The notes beneath the pieces were generated by a model, which was not told the origin of the DNA, ran no database searches, and worked only from the letters and a program-made list of their open reading frames with translations. From Levilactobacillus suantsaiihabitans (GTDB lineage Bacteria > Bacillota > Bacilli > Lactobacillales > Lactobacillaceae): DNA of 64,000 bases. The DNA lies in the NCBI RefSeq assembly GCF_004745505.1, contig NZ_RKLX01000008.1, positions 56,538 through 120,537 on the forward strand, written 5' to 3'. This document shows positions 17,028 through 24,852 of the stretch, in pieces (position 1 is the stretch's first letter; each line of letters begins with the position of its first letter). A program made the translations under genes and the position numbers.

Positions 17028-17266
17028 ATCTCTTTCCCCTCAGGCCTAGCGACATCCCAATCTTTCATCTCGGAATCAGTTTTATATTTACCATGCCAAT
17101 CTTCAAATAATTCATCCATGGAGGAAGGAATTTCTTTGAACGGAATCAGTTCAATCGTCCCATCAGTCGATTTACGAACATCAAAAGTAGTCCCCTCTTC
17201 AATATTCAAGTATTTAGGTAGAGTTATCATTAAAGAGTTTCCTTGTTTACGTGCCTTAACTGTCAT
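17021..17266 (-). CDS. mazE: MazE/AbrB-type antitoxin
   Basis: An 81-residue antitoxin. The N-terminal AbrB/SpoVT swapped-hairpin DNA-binding domain reads VKARKQGNSLMITLPKYL, and the acidic C-terminus (SSMDELFEDWHGKY, DSEMKDWD) should wrap the MazF toxin. The start is ATG 17266 behind GGAGGAATTG. With the toxin it would bind the palindrome at 17295-17328 to repress the operon. Confidence 0.88.
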   Translation of the reverse strand: MTVKARKQGNSLMITLPKYLNIEEGTTFDVRKSTDGTIELIPFKEIPSSMDELFEDWHGKYKTDSEMKDWDVARPEGKEIW

Positions 17267-17294
17267 TTCAATTCCTCCATTTTTAAATAATTAT

Positions 17295-17328
17295 AGCACA
17301 TGTAATTACATAAGTAATTACATGTGCT
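17295..17328. promoter_or_regulatory. Palindromic operator of mazEF
   Basis: Perfect inverted repeat with 15-base arms (AGCACATGTAATTAC / GTAATTACATGTGCT) around ATAA, 29 bases upstream of the mazE start codon. The position fits autoregulation by the MazE-MazF complex. TTATAATTA just downstream, on the minus strand, could be the -10 box. Confidence 0.8.
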
Positions 17329-17848
17329 CGATGATAATCCAAAGAACTCTGGTCAATTAAATTAAATTATTCCTACAAATTCGCCTTATTCCTATAAATA
17401 TTTTTTCAATCTGCCAGTTATTTTGGAAAGAAATTCAAATCATTATTTGGGATGACATCAAAGCAATATCGCGCAAAGATTTAAAGATCTTATGCCATAG
17501 CTGATGTCAGCACATGAACGTTTTCCGTTTTGATTTATGCTCATTCTTCCTGTATAGTTGCCCTAACGAATATCGTCCAAAAGTTTAGCGTTGCAGAAAG
17601 CGTTTGACTAGTCGATTCAGTTGACTCACATCACTAACCACGGCAATTATGCAGTAACATTAATAGTCGCCAGCTGTGCAACTGGTTGAAAGGCGCCACC
17701 CCATGACAACGGAAACCGATTTACAAAAAAGTATTGCCCAGGCCTCGGCAGCATTAGCCGGTGGCCATTTGCTACCCTAATCCTGGCGATGCGCTAAAAA
17801 TTCCGGTATCACAACCCGCAACCCAACCACAAGATAGGAGCACACCTC
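17329..17848. other. Intergenic region right of mazEF
   Basis: About 520 bases, AT-rich at the left and of normal composition at the right. It holds one 25-codon ORF (listed separately) and nothing else I can name. It probably marks the right margin of the accessory island. Confidence 0.5.
17703..17780 (+). CDS. 25-codon small ORF, possible antitoxin remnant
   Basis: ATG 17703 follows GAAAGG at 17688-17693. The product starts MTTETDLQKSIAQASA and ends ALAGGHLLP. It looks like the N-terminus of a small antitoxin-type protein cut short, but this is only an impression. A complete function at this length is doubtful. Confidence 0.25.
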   Translation: MTTETDLQKSIAQASAALAGGHLLP

Positions 17849-18352
17849 ATGCGTAAACTCTATTTAGATCAAAAAATCTGGTCCGTCCGCGAGAAATTCA
17901 CCATTTACGACGACCGTGAACAGCCGGTCTACCGCGCCCAGGGCAGTCTGTTTAAGATTCCCAAGCACTTTGACATCCTCGACTTACAGGACCACGTGGT
18001 CGCCAGCGTGACCAAACGGCCGCTCCACTTCTTGTCCAGCTTTGACTTAGAAATTGGTGGTCAGCCGGTGGCGACGATTCAAAAACAGTTCAGTCTCGTA
18101 AAGCCACGCTACGAGCTGGTGGCGGCCGGCCTCAGCGTGACCGGTGATTTTTGGGACATGAACTTTACCGTCTCCCGCTACGGCCAAGTGATTGGCACCG
18201 TGGCCAAACGTTGGTTCAGTGTCGGCGACAAATATGAGATCACCATTCAAGATGATACCGACAGCCTCCTACTGGTTGGGCTGGTGCTGGCTATCGATTA
18301 CGTCAAGCGCCAGGCGCAAGCGGCCGCCAACTCATCCAGTACGGGTAACTAG
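17849..18352 (+). CDS. LURP-one-related protein
   Basis: A 167-residue protein of the LURP-one/YxjI family, a 12-stranded barrel around a hydrophobic helix; its biochemical role is not established. Motifs are MRKLYLDQKIWSVREKFTIYD at the N-terminus, repeated beta strands, and a hydrophobic C-terminal helix (SLLLVGLVLAIDYVKR). The start ATG 17849 follows GATAGGAG. It converges with the phosphoesterase gene, with 3 bases between the stop codons and no obvious terminator. Confidence 0.8.
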   Translation: MRKLYLDQKIWSVREKFTIYDDREQPVYRAQGSLFKIPKHFDILDLQDHVVASVTKRPLHFLSSFDLEIGGQPVATIQKQFSLVKPRYELVAAGLSVTGDFWDMNFTVSRYGQVIGTVAKRWFSVGDKYEITIQDDTDSLLLVGLVLAIDYVKRQAQAAANSSSTGN

Positions 18353-18355
18353 GTC

Positions 18356-19159
18356 CTATTTAAAATGGGGCAAATTACCGTCAACGACTCGGCCATTGAT
18401 CACCCAGGTCTTGGCCAGGACGGTCCCGTCAGCGGCCAACGTCAGCGCAAAGATGCCCCCATTGGCCGCCCCAGAGCGACTGCCGGCGTCAATGAGGTAG
18501 CGCGGCGTGTCGTGGGCGTCGGCTTGCATCGTGATCATGCCATAGCCGTCGTCGCGCAGCGTTTGAACCGGCGTGTGTCCCGTGATGATGACCTGATTCG
18601 TCAGGTTGCGGTGCCAGTGACCGGGACGGTCGAAGTAGTAGTCGTCACGGATCCACAGGAGGTCATCGCGCGCCTGAGCGGACAATGGCCGGTCCCAGTC
18701 TAATCCGGCGTGAATCGCCAATAGCTCAGGCGTTGCCCAAAACAAGGGTAGCTGCTGCAAAAAAGCCGTGTAGCGCCGCAGCGGGTCATGCGTCAGTGCG
18801 GCTTTCACCGCCGCAAGATTGCTCGAGTGGATGCCCAGTTGTCGCCAGGTCTTGGCCCCGCCGTTTAGTCGCCACGTTTGATAGCTGAGGTCATCGCCCG
18901 CGGCCGTTTGTACCCAAAAGTCATCGTGGTTGCCCAATAAGGCCACGTCACCGTGATCGGCCACCTGTGCCATCACGATGTCCAGTACGCCCAAGGGGTC
19001 TAAAGGCGCCGGTTGCAGGGTCCCTGCCCGCGTCGCGACGCCGTCGATGTAGTCGCCTAAAAAGACCAGCCGCCCGGTCTGTAACGCGGGGGCCTGCAAG
19101 AGCACACGCAAATCATCAGCCGCCGCATGGCAATCGCCAATCAATGTGACCGTCATCAA
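18356..19159 (-). CDS. Metallophosphoesterase
   Basis: A 267-residue calcineurin-like phosphoesterase. Metal-binding motifs appear in order: GDCH near the N-terminus, FLGDYIDG, LLGNHDDF, and GHTPVQTL in the C-terminal part. It resembles the Ser/Thr phosphatase/ApaH-like branch; phosphoprotein or dinucleoside polyphosphate are possible substrates. It lies downstream of nth in the same direction (gap 12 bases) and is probably co-transcribed with it. Confidence 0.85.
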   Translation of the reverse strand: MMTVTLIGDCHAAADDLRVLLQAPALQTGRLVFLGDYIDGVATRAGTLQPAPLDPLGVLDIVMAQVADHGDVALLGNHDDFWVQTAAGDDLSYQTWRLNGGAKTWRQLGIHSSNLAAVKAALTHDPLRRYTAFLQQLPLFWATPELLAIHAGLDWDRPLSAQARDDLLWIRDDYYFDRPGHWHRNLTNQVIITGHTPVQTLRDDGYGMITMQADAHDTPRYLIDAGSRSGAANGGIFALTLAADGTVLAKTWVINGRVVDGNLPHFK

Positions 19160-19171
19160 ACCGCTCCCTCG

Positions 19172-19822
19172 TTAACCCAACGCCTCATTTTCCTCATTCA
19201 GCTGGTCGCAATCCTTGATCAGTTGGCAAACTTCTCGGTCCGGCGTCAATTTCATGGAATATTTCCGACCGAATTCGATCATCGTATGGTGCGCCTGGTG
19301 CAGCTCTTCCGGCGGCAGGACCGCCACGATGCGTTTTTCGACCTGCAAGGGGGATGCGGACTGGTCAACGAAGTGCAGGCGTTTGGAAATAGCGGAAACG
19401 TGGGTGTCCACCGCAAACGTCGGCTGGTCAAAGACGTCGCTCAATACGACGTTGGCCGTCTTACGCCCCGCACCCGGCAAGGCCATGATGCCTTTACGGT
19501 CAGTTGGCACCACGTCATTGAGGTCCTCATGGACGATGCGGGCCGTCTTGATAATGTTGCGCGCCTTGTTGTGAAAGAGGCCGACGCTCTTGATGATGGT
19601 CTCCACGTCGGTAACGTCGGCTCCCATCAGATCCTTAGGCGTCGGGTATTTGGCAAACAACACCGGGGTGACCTTATTGACAGAAACATCCGTGGCCTGG
19701 GCGCTCAAGATGACCGAGACCAGATACTGAAACGGCGTGCGTGAGTCCAGTGATGGCCCCACCGGCCCCATTTCCGCTTCCATCTGATGAATCGCCCACA
19801 CAACTTGTTTGTCTTTTAACAT
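19172..19822 (-). CDS. nth: Endonuclease III-like DNA glycosylase without an intact Fe-S motif
   Basis: Removes oxidised pyrimidines and nicks abasic sites. The 216-residue protein has the helix-hairpin-helix LPGAGRKTANVVL with the catalytic lysine and the HhH-GPD aspartate in FAVDTHV. The C-terminal four-cysteine iron-sulphur loop is reduced to two cysteines (REVCQLIKDC), so no [4Fe-4S] cluster is expected. I use ATG 19822, with GGAGG ten bases upstream; the frame is open further upstream without a good start. Confidence 0.87.
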   Translation of the reverse strand: MLKDKQVVWAIHQMEAEMGPVGPSLDSRTPFQYLVSVILSAQATDVSVNKVTPVLFAKYPTPKDLMGADVTDVETIIKSVGLFHNKARNIIKTARIVHEDLNDVVPTDRKGIMALPGAGRKTANVVLSDVFDQPTFAVDTHVSAISKRLHFVDQSASPLQVEKRIVAVLPPEELHQAHHTMIEFGRKYSMKLTPDREVCQLIKDCDQLNEENEALG

Positions 19823-19978
19823 CGCTTCCGCCTCCGTTAATTTCGTTACCTTTATGATACCCGAAGTCAGGCAAAAATAACACTCGCAGCTGAATCGAAC
19901 AATTATCAAGATAGCGATTACCCACGCGGCCCGTATCGGGGTATTCTCAAGTCATCCTAATGAAAGCAGGTTTTACAG

Positions 19979-20419
19979 ATGACTCAGACACCCTTGTTTC
20001 AAAATACGCTAACCACGTCCCTTTCGCCCGCACAGATTCGCGCGCGGTTGCTCGACTTGACCGACCTACCGCGCTGGAACCCGGCGATCACCCAGGTCAC
20101 ACCGACGTCCACTGGTAGCCACCTCACTCGCCAGCAGCCGGCCCTCAATCACAGCGAAGACGTCACCGTCACCACCACCGCGACCCAGGTCCAGTACCAC
20201 AGTGTCGGCGAGCACCTGGCTTACACCTTGACGTTCACGCTGATGGCCACGCCGACGGGAACGCACCTCACGGAGGAACTAACCCTAGCCAATTCTGCCG
20301 CCCTAACCTATCTCCTGCGGCTCTTAGCCCCACTCACCCAAGCCGCCTTTGCCCGCAACCTGCAACTCCTGGTCGCGCCACTGCCGACAGAAGCCAATGC
20401 GGGGGCTGCTCATGACTAA
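19979..20419 (+). CDS. SRPBCC (START-like) family protein
   Basis: A 146-residue protein resembling polyketide cyclase/dehydrase-type SRPBCC proteins, which bind hydrophobic ligands in a helix-grip fold. LSPAQIRARLLDLTDLPRWNPAITQVTP is the characteristic N-terminal helix and strand with the W-NP turn. No catalytic motif is identifiable. The start is ATG 19979. The stop overlaps the start of the small membrane protein gene that follows. Confidence 0.7.
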   Translation: MTQTPLFQNTLTTSLSPAQIRARLLDLTDLPRWNPAITQVTPTSTGSHLTRQQPALNHSEDVTVTTTATQVQYHSVGEHLAYTLTFTLMATPTGTHLTEELTLANSAALTYLLRLLAPLTQAAFARNLQLLVAPLPTEANAGAAHD

Positions 20420-20552
20420 TTTACTAACGACTGATTGGCAACCACTCTTTCAGCAATTCCTGACGCTTTGGCTGATTGGCTGGGGGTTACGCGCCGGTTT
20501 GGTGGTCCTGTTGTTGGGCGGCCTGTACTGGTTCTGGCAACGGAAACGATGA
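20412..20552 (+). CDS. Small single-pass membrane protein (46 aa)
   Basis: ATG 20412 overlaps the previous stop codon by 8 bases, and GGGGGCTGCT lies before it. The product starts MTNLLTTDWQPLFQQFL and has one hydrophobic helix (LRAGLVVLLLGGLYWFW) ending in QRKR, so an N-out/C-in topology is likely. I do not recognise a family. Overlap and a strong terminator downstream make it a believable partner of the SRPBCC gene. Confidence 0.6.
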   Translation: MTNLLTTDWQPLFQQFLTLWLIGWGLRAGLVVLLLGGLYWFWQRKR

Positions 20553-20556
20553 CTCG

Positions 20557-20599
20557 TCAAAAACAGGTCTGGAACAAAACATTCCAGACCTGTTTTTGA
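20557..20599 (+). terminator. Terminator after the SRPBCC/small membrane protein pair
   Basis: Perfect 18-base arms TCAAAAACAGGTCTGGAA / TTCCAGACCTGTTTTTGA with a seven-base loop. Confidence 0.93.
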
Positions 20600-20602
20600 T
20601 AT

Positions 20603-20690
20603 CACCATTAAATGGGTGAAACGTGTGCCCAAAGGCAGCGGGTCGCTTAAAACTGCTAACCACCTTTCGGCCCACTCTTACTTATTTTTG
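20603..20690. repeat. Dispersed intergenic repeat, partial copy A
   Basis: TAAATGGGTGAAACGTG, CCCAAAGGCAGC and TCGCTTAA align with the right half of copy D at 36606-36680. It fills the gap between the terminator and the mutS2-like stop codon. Confidence 0.5.
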
Positions 20691-22220
20691 TTACGACTCT
20701 GAAGCTTTCTTTTCCGCTAACCGTTGCCGTGCGGCTGCGATGATCGGCTGGGCCAAGCCTAACCGCTCTGCCAACCAGATGGCCTCACTATCCCCGACCT
20801 GGTGCAGCAACAAGCGATACGTTGGCTGCAGCGTCTGCGGGTCAAAGGCCATGGTGGCCGTCATGAAGGTCGGACAGTCCACCGCGTAGGCCTTGATAGC
20901 GCTAAAGTGGGTCGTGGCAATGATGGTGGCGTGTTGCTGGCGGAGGTACTCGATAATGGCAATGCTCAACGCCGAGCCCTCCTCTGGGTCGGTCCCACTG
21001 CCGATTTCATCCAACAGGACCAAGGCGTTGGCCTGGATATGATCGGTCATGTCGACCAGCGTCGTCATCTCGGCGGCAAACGTACTCAGCTGGGCCGTGA
21101 TGCTTTGGTTATCGCCAATGTCGACCCAGAATTGATTGAAGACGGCCATCTGCGTACCAGCTGCGGCGGGCAGTTCCAAGCCGACCTGGACCATCAACGC
21201 AAACAACGCGATGGTCTTCAAGACCACGGTCTTCCCACCGGAATTGGCCCCGGTGATCATGAGACCCTGTTGCGAGTTGAGTTCGACGTCCAGAGGGACC
21301 GCATCCTTAAGCAAGGGATGCCGGCCCGCGACAATCTTAATATGCTGATCCGTATTTAACTCGGGGATGCGACTGGCTGTTTCCAAGCCGTACTGCCCGC
21401 GGGCCATGATCTGGTCAAATTGGCTCAATAGGTCCTGGTTCTTGGTCAAGTCGTCCCAACTGTTCAAAACGTCGCCCGTCAAGGTGACCAGTAGCTGGTA
21501 GACCTCGGCGCTCTCATCGGCAACCAGACCGGCCAACACGGCACTCTTCTTGGCGACCGTGGCCGGTTCGAAGAAGACCGTGGAGCCGGTGGCGGACTGG
21601 TCGATGATTTGGCCACTGAAGCGGTGTTTTTCGCTGGCCTTGAGCTGTACGGACACCCGGTCGTTGCGCGTGATCAGTCGCGTACTGCGCACGGAATGGG
21701 CGTGTTTTTGGACAAATTGTGTCAGTGCCGCCTGGACCTGTTGACGCTGTTTGGCCATTTGCCGGCGAATCTCCGCCAGTTTGGGTGTGGCGTCGTCGGC
21801 AATCTTGCCGTGGACGATGACGTGCGCCAATTGTTCCTGCAGGCCGCCTAGGTGACTGGCCGGCTGGAGCGCTTCATCCAGGTGCGGTGCCAGCTCCTGA
21901 TGCGTGTGCAAGGTGGTCTTGAGCCGCTGCAAGTTGGTCAGAAATTCACTGATCAGCCCCAGTTGCGTGGCGTTTAACAGTAATCCCTGATCAAGCTTGG
22001 TCTGTAAGGCCGTCAGCTGGTCTAGGTCAAAGTACGTAAATAAGACGTTGTGGGCCAAGAGTCGATGAGCCTCCGCCGTGAGCGTCAATTGGTGCTTTAC
22101 CGTGGCCAGGTCGGTCTGATTCGAAGTCGCCTGCAAGGCGTCGGCCGCCCGCTGACTGTGGGTATAGGTCGCCACCGTTTTTAAGATTTGATTCAGTTGC
22201 GTAATTTCTTTTAGATCCAA
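20691..22220 (-). CDS. Short MutS2-like ATPase lacking the Smr nuclease domain
   Basis: A 509-residue MutS-family protein. The core and lever region is followed by FSGQIIDQSATGSTVFFEPA, MutS2-specific in character. The ATPase domain has Walker A TGANSGGKTVVLKT, Walker B LVLLDEIGSGTDPEEGSAL and ATTHFSAIKA. Canonical MutS2 is about 785 residues and continues with a coiled coil, KOW and Smr domains; here the protein stops just after the ATPase. The start is TTG 22220 with AAGGAG six bases upstream. A role in ribosome collision rescue or recombination control cannot be assigned. Confidence 0.83.
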   Translation of the reverse strand: MDLKEITQLNQILKTVATYTHSQRAADALQATSNQTDLATVKHQLTLTAEAHRLLAHNVLFTYFDLDQLTALQTKLDQGLLLNATQLGLISEFLTNLQRLKTTLHTHQELAPHLDEALQPASHLGGLQEQLAHVIVHGKIADDATPKLAEIRRQMAKQRQQVQAALTQFVQKHAHSVRSTRLITRNDRVSVQLKASEKHRFSGQIIDQSATGSTVFFEPATVAKKSAVLAGLVADESAEVYQLLVTLTGDVLNSWDDLTKNQDLLSQFDQIMARGQYGLETASRIPELNTDQHIKIVAGRHPLLKDAVPLDVELNSQQGLMITGANSGGKTVVLKTIALFALMVQVGLELPAAAGTQMAVFNQFWVDIGDNQSITAQLSTFAAEMTTLVDMTDHIQANALVLLDEIGSGTDPEEGSALSIAIIEYLRQQHATIIATTHFSAIKAYAVDCPTFMTATMAFDPQTLQPTYRLLLHQVGDSEAIWLAERLGLAQPIIAAARQRLAEKKASES

Positions 22221-22924
22221 TTTTTTCTCCTTGCGTCAACAGCCAAAACCCGGTCATTCAGGCAACCGGCTGTTAGGCGAATGCTTATCGCAAATTCTTG
22301 TGCGAAACGTTGCCGGACACCCCCCGGCGATGAGGCACAGACATAGCCGTCACTTCCTCGGTTAGACTTCCACTCTACCACAAGGGATTCGCTACGGGCA
22401 AGGGCGTTAACACGACGGCTCACCGACCTCGACCAGGTTGATCGCCCCAGCTAACCTGCGCGGCCGTCCCTAGCTTTGCACATTATTAGCAAGGTGTCAC
22501 AATTCACGGCTGCTATTAAAATAATTGACAGGTCAGCCAAATTGTGGCCAGCGATTAATGCAGCTGCAACCGGTTGTTTTTAAGCCCCAGCCGTGGCCCA
22601 TCGCCACCAGCCGTTAACTACTAGACACAATCTCTCTAACTGTCCGGTCAATCTACCCGCCAAATCGCTGAGGCTCCCCCACTAATGGCGACGATTCCGG
22701 AGAATTGTCAAAGTAAATATCTCACTATTAGCGGTTAGTATACAGACATCTCAAAATAAGCTAATCTCTCTAAGTCGCTGAATGGACCTGCTACTATAGA
22801 GTTGCAGAGAAGGAAATGGTTACTTAATCAAATACAATTAAGATGTTTTGATGGCTGACTTGGTTACGTATTTGACGGTCAAGTTGGCTGGTTCAGACTT
22901 GGCACAATTAGATTGGAGGAATTT
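22221..22924. other. Intergenic region between the mutS2-like gene and the WxL operon
   Basis: About 700 bases. The left end holds a hairpin in the mutS2-like leader (AACAGCC/GGCTGTT at 22237-22274). The right end must hold the WxL promoter, with a TATAGA candidate -10 near 22794. The middle has no ORF or RNA I recognise. Confidence 0.5.
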
Positions 22925-22927
22925 ATG

Positions 22928-23665
22928 ATGATGAACATCAAGAAAATTATCAATCGTGCCGGCAGTAGTCTCGCTGTGATTGCTTTAGCTTTAGGTTTAT
23001 CCCCAATGGTTGCCAACGCGGCTGGTCCTGGGACCGAAAGTAGTAACTTAACGACGGTTTCGACCGGGTACGCAGCCACTGCCACCAGTAACGCGGAGGC
23101 GATGTCTAACGCCCAATTCTCAGTGACAGGGGGGATGTTGACGTTGAACGCCGTACCAAACGTCTTACTGAGCAGTACGACTGTTAACGACCTGCAACAA
23201 ACCACGCAAACCTTGAAGATGGCTTCTGGTAGTACGACTGTTGGGACCGGATACGATGGGAACAACAACGGTAACTTAAATGTTTCCGACTACCGGGGGA
23301 CGCATGCCGGCTGGTCATTGACCGTTGGGATGGGACCCTTCACCTTACTGAGTGGATCCGCATCGGCCATTACCAACTCTTCGCTGAACCTCTTCTTCAC
23401 GCAGGGTGCCTCTGATAACACGGAGACCCCAGCACCAAACGCTGTCGCTTTGCCACAGGGTACCGTGACCAACGACTGGATTGCTAACCCAGAAACCGTT
23501 TGGAACGCTCCTGCTCAGACCGGTGAAGGTAGCAACACTGCAACTTTGAATTCTGACGAAACTGATCTGCAAATCGGTAAGCAATCCAATGTTTCTGCTG
23601 GGACCTACGACTCAACGCTGTACTGGGCTTTGCAAGATGCTCCAACCGCAACTACGGCTGCTTAA
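22928..23665 (+). CDS. WxL-domain cell-surface protein
   Basis: A secreted protein of about 245 residues. Three consecutive ATG codons (22925, 22928, 22931) are available; 22928 has the best spacing from GGAGGA at 22915. The signal peptide ends near ANAAG. The whole mature protein is a WxL domain, with the proximal motif GWSLTVG and the distal motif LYWALQ near the C-terminus. WxL domains bind peptidoglycan non-covalently. It opens a three-gene WxL surface operon. Confidence 0.87.
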   Translation: MMNIKKIINRAGSSLAVIALALGLSPMVANAAGPGTESSNLTTVSTGYAATATSNAEAMSNAQFSVTGGMLTLNAVPNVLLSSTTVNDLQQTTQTLKMASGSTTVGTGYDGNNNGNLNVSDYRGTHAGWSLTVGMGPFTLLSGSASAITNSSLNLFFTQGASDNTETPAPNAVALPQGTVTNDWIANPETVWNAPAQTGEGSNTATLNSDETDLQIGKQSNVSAGTYDSTLYWALQDAPTATTAA

Positions 23666-23701
23666 CGTTGATGTGATTTGATGACTAAGGTGGTGCTGAC
23701 A

Positions 23702-24838
23702 ATGAATTTGAACAGGTTTAAATGGTGGCTCGTAGCATTTCTGGCGCTGATCAGTCTGGTGGGCGGTGGCTCGCTGGTTTCAGCGCACGCGGCTTCCGAT
23801 CCAGAATCGGACTTCGGCGTTACCCCGTTGCTGCCGAAGGACCAGCTTTCTAAAAAAGCCAACTACTTCGACCTCAAGGTACAACCCGGCAGTGCGCGTA
23901 CGATCAAAGTGTCCGTGACGAATCCCAATAAGGCACCCCGGACGCTGGTGGTCAGTCCCATCAACGCCACGACTTCTGACAGCGGTCAAGCCGTTTATGT
24001 CCCATCGAACCGTACGGATTCTTCTGCGCAGACCACGTTTAAGGACATGACTTCTGGCCCCGTCACCTTGCATTTAGCGCCACGCCAAGGTAAGACCGTG
24101 ACGTTTACCGTTCGGACCCCCGCCAGTGGCTTTACCGGCGAGGTTTTGGGTGGCCTCTTCGTCACCAACCCCAAGGCGCACCGTTCGACTTCTAGCGGTA
24201 ACTTTACGCTGCAGAACCGTTATGCGGAAGTCGTCGCCGTTGCCTTGTGGTGTCAACCCAACCAGGTCTTACCGATCAATCTGAAATTGGCTAGCGTCAC
24301 GGCGAAGAAACAAAATGGTCAACCGCAAGTCTTGGCCAAGTTGCGCAACGTCACGCCAGCCCTCTTCGGCAAGTTTGACGTCCACGCTCGGGTCTTAAAG
24401 ACCAGTAGTCACCAGCAAGTGTTGACCAAGTCGTTAAAGAACGGCTCAATGGCGCCCAACAGTTGGTTTAACCTGGGCATTGGCTTGGGCAAGAAGCCGC
24501 TAGCTGCTGGTGAATACACGTTAAAGGTGCACGCCACCAGTGGCCAACGGGTTTGGAACTTCAGTCGTAACTTTACTATTTCGGCGAAGTTAGCCCGGGC
24601 CCACAATGAGACGTTGCATACGAAGCAACCGAACTACTGGTGGATCTGGTTGCTGCTCGCCATCCTGCTGGTAATTCTGTTATTGCTGCTGGCCTACTGG
24701 TTAGGCAAGCGTCGTTCTCAAGACGATGATGATAATGATGACGATGCAGATTTATCAGCTAAAGATGCCACCACGACTGACACGGACACCACTGCCGCGA
24801 AGTCCACAGACGAGGATCAATCCCATTTGAAGTCTTGA
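23702..24838 (+). CDS. WxL-interacting protein (DUF916/DUF3324), membrane anchored
   Basis: A 378-residue protein with a signal peptide (to about VSAHAA), two Ig-like domains (DUF916: SDFGVTPLLPKDQLSKKANYFDL, then DUF3324 around NRYAEVVAVALW), one C-terminal membrane helix (YWWIWLLLAILLVILLLLLAYWL) and an acidic tail. Proteins of this kind are encoded beside WxL proteins and are thought to hold them at the surface. The start ATG 23702 has AAGGTGGT upstream; earlier in-frame TTG/ATG codons are less well placed. The stop lies 14 bases before the next start. Confidence 0.87.
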   Translation: MNLNRFKWWLVAFLALISLVGGGSLVSAHAASDPESDFGVTPLLPKDQLSKKANYFDLKVQPGSARTIKVSVTNPNKAPRTLVVSPINATTSDSGQAVYVPSNRTDSSAQTTFKDMTSGPVTLHLAPRQGKTVTFTVRTPASGFTGEVLGGLFVTNPKAHRSTSSGNFTLQNRYAEVVAVALWCQPNQVLPINLKLASVTAKKQNGQPQVLAKLRNVTPALFGKFDVHARVLKTSSHQQVLTKSLKNGSMAPNSWFNLGIGLGKKPLAAGEYTLKVHATSGQRVWNFSRNFTISAKLARAHNETLHTKQPNYWWIWLLLAILLVILLLLLAYWLGKRRSQDDDDNDDDADLSAKDATTTDTDTTAAKSTDEDQSHLKS

Positions 24839-24852
24839 CGGGAGGAATCATT

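Noticed and set aside
22400..22480. Riboswitch in the mutS2-like leader
   Set aside because: Some pairing is possible but no known aptamer core could be matched.
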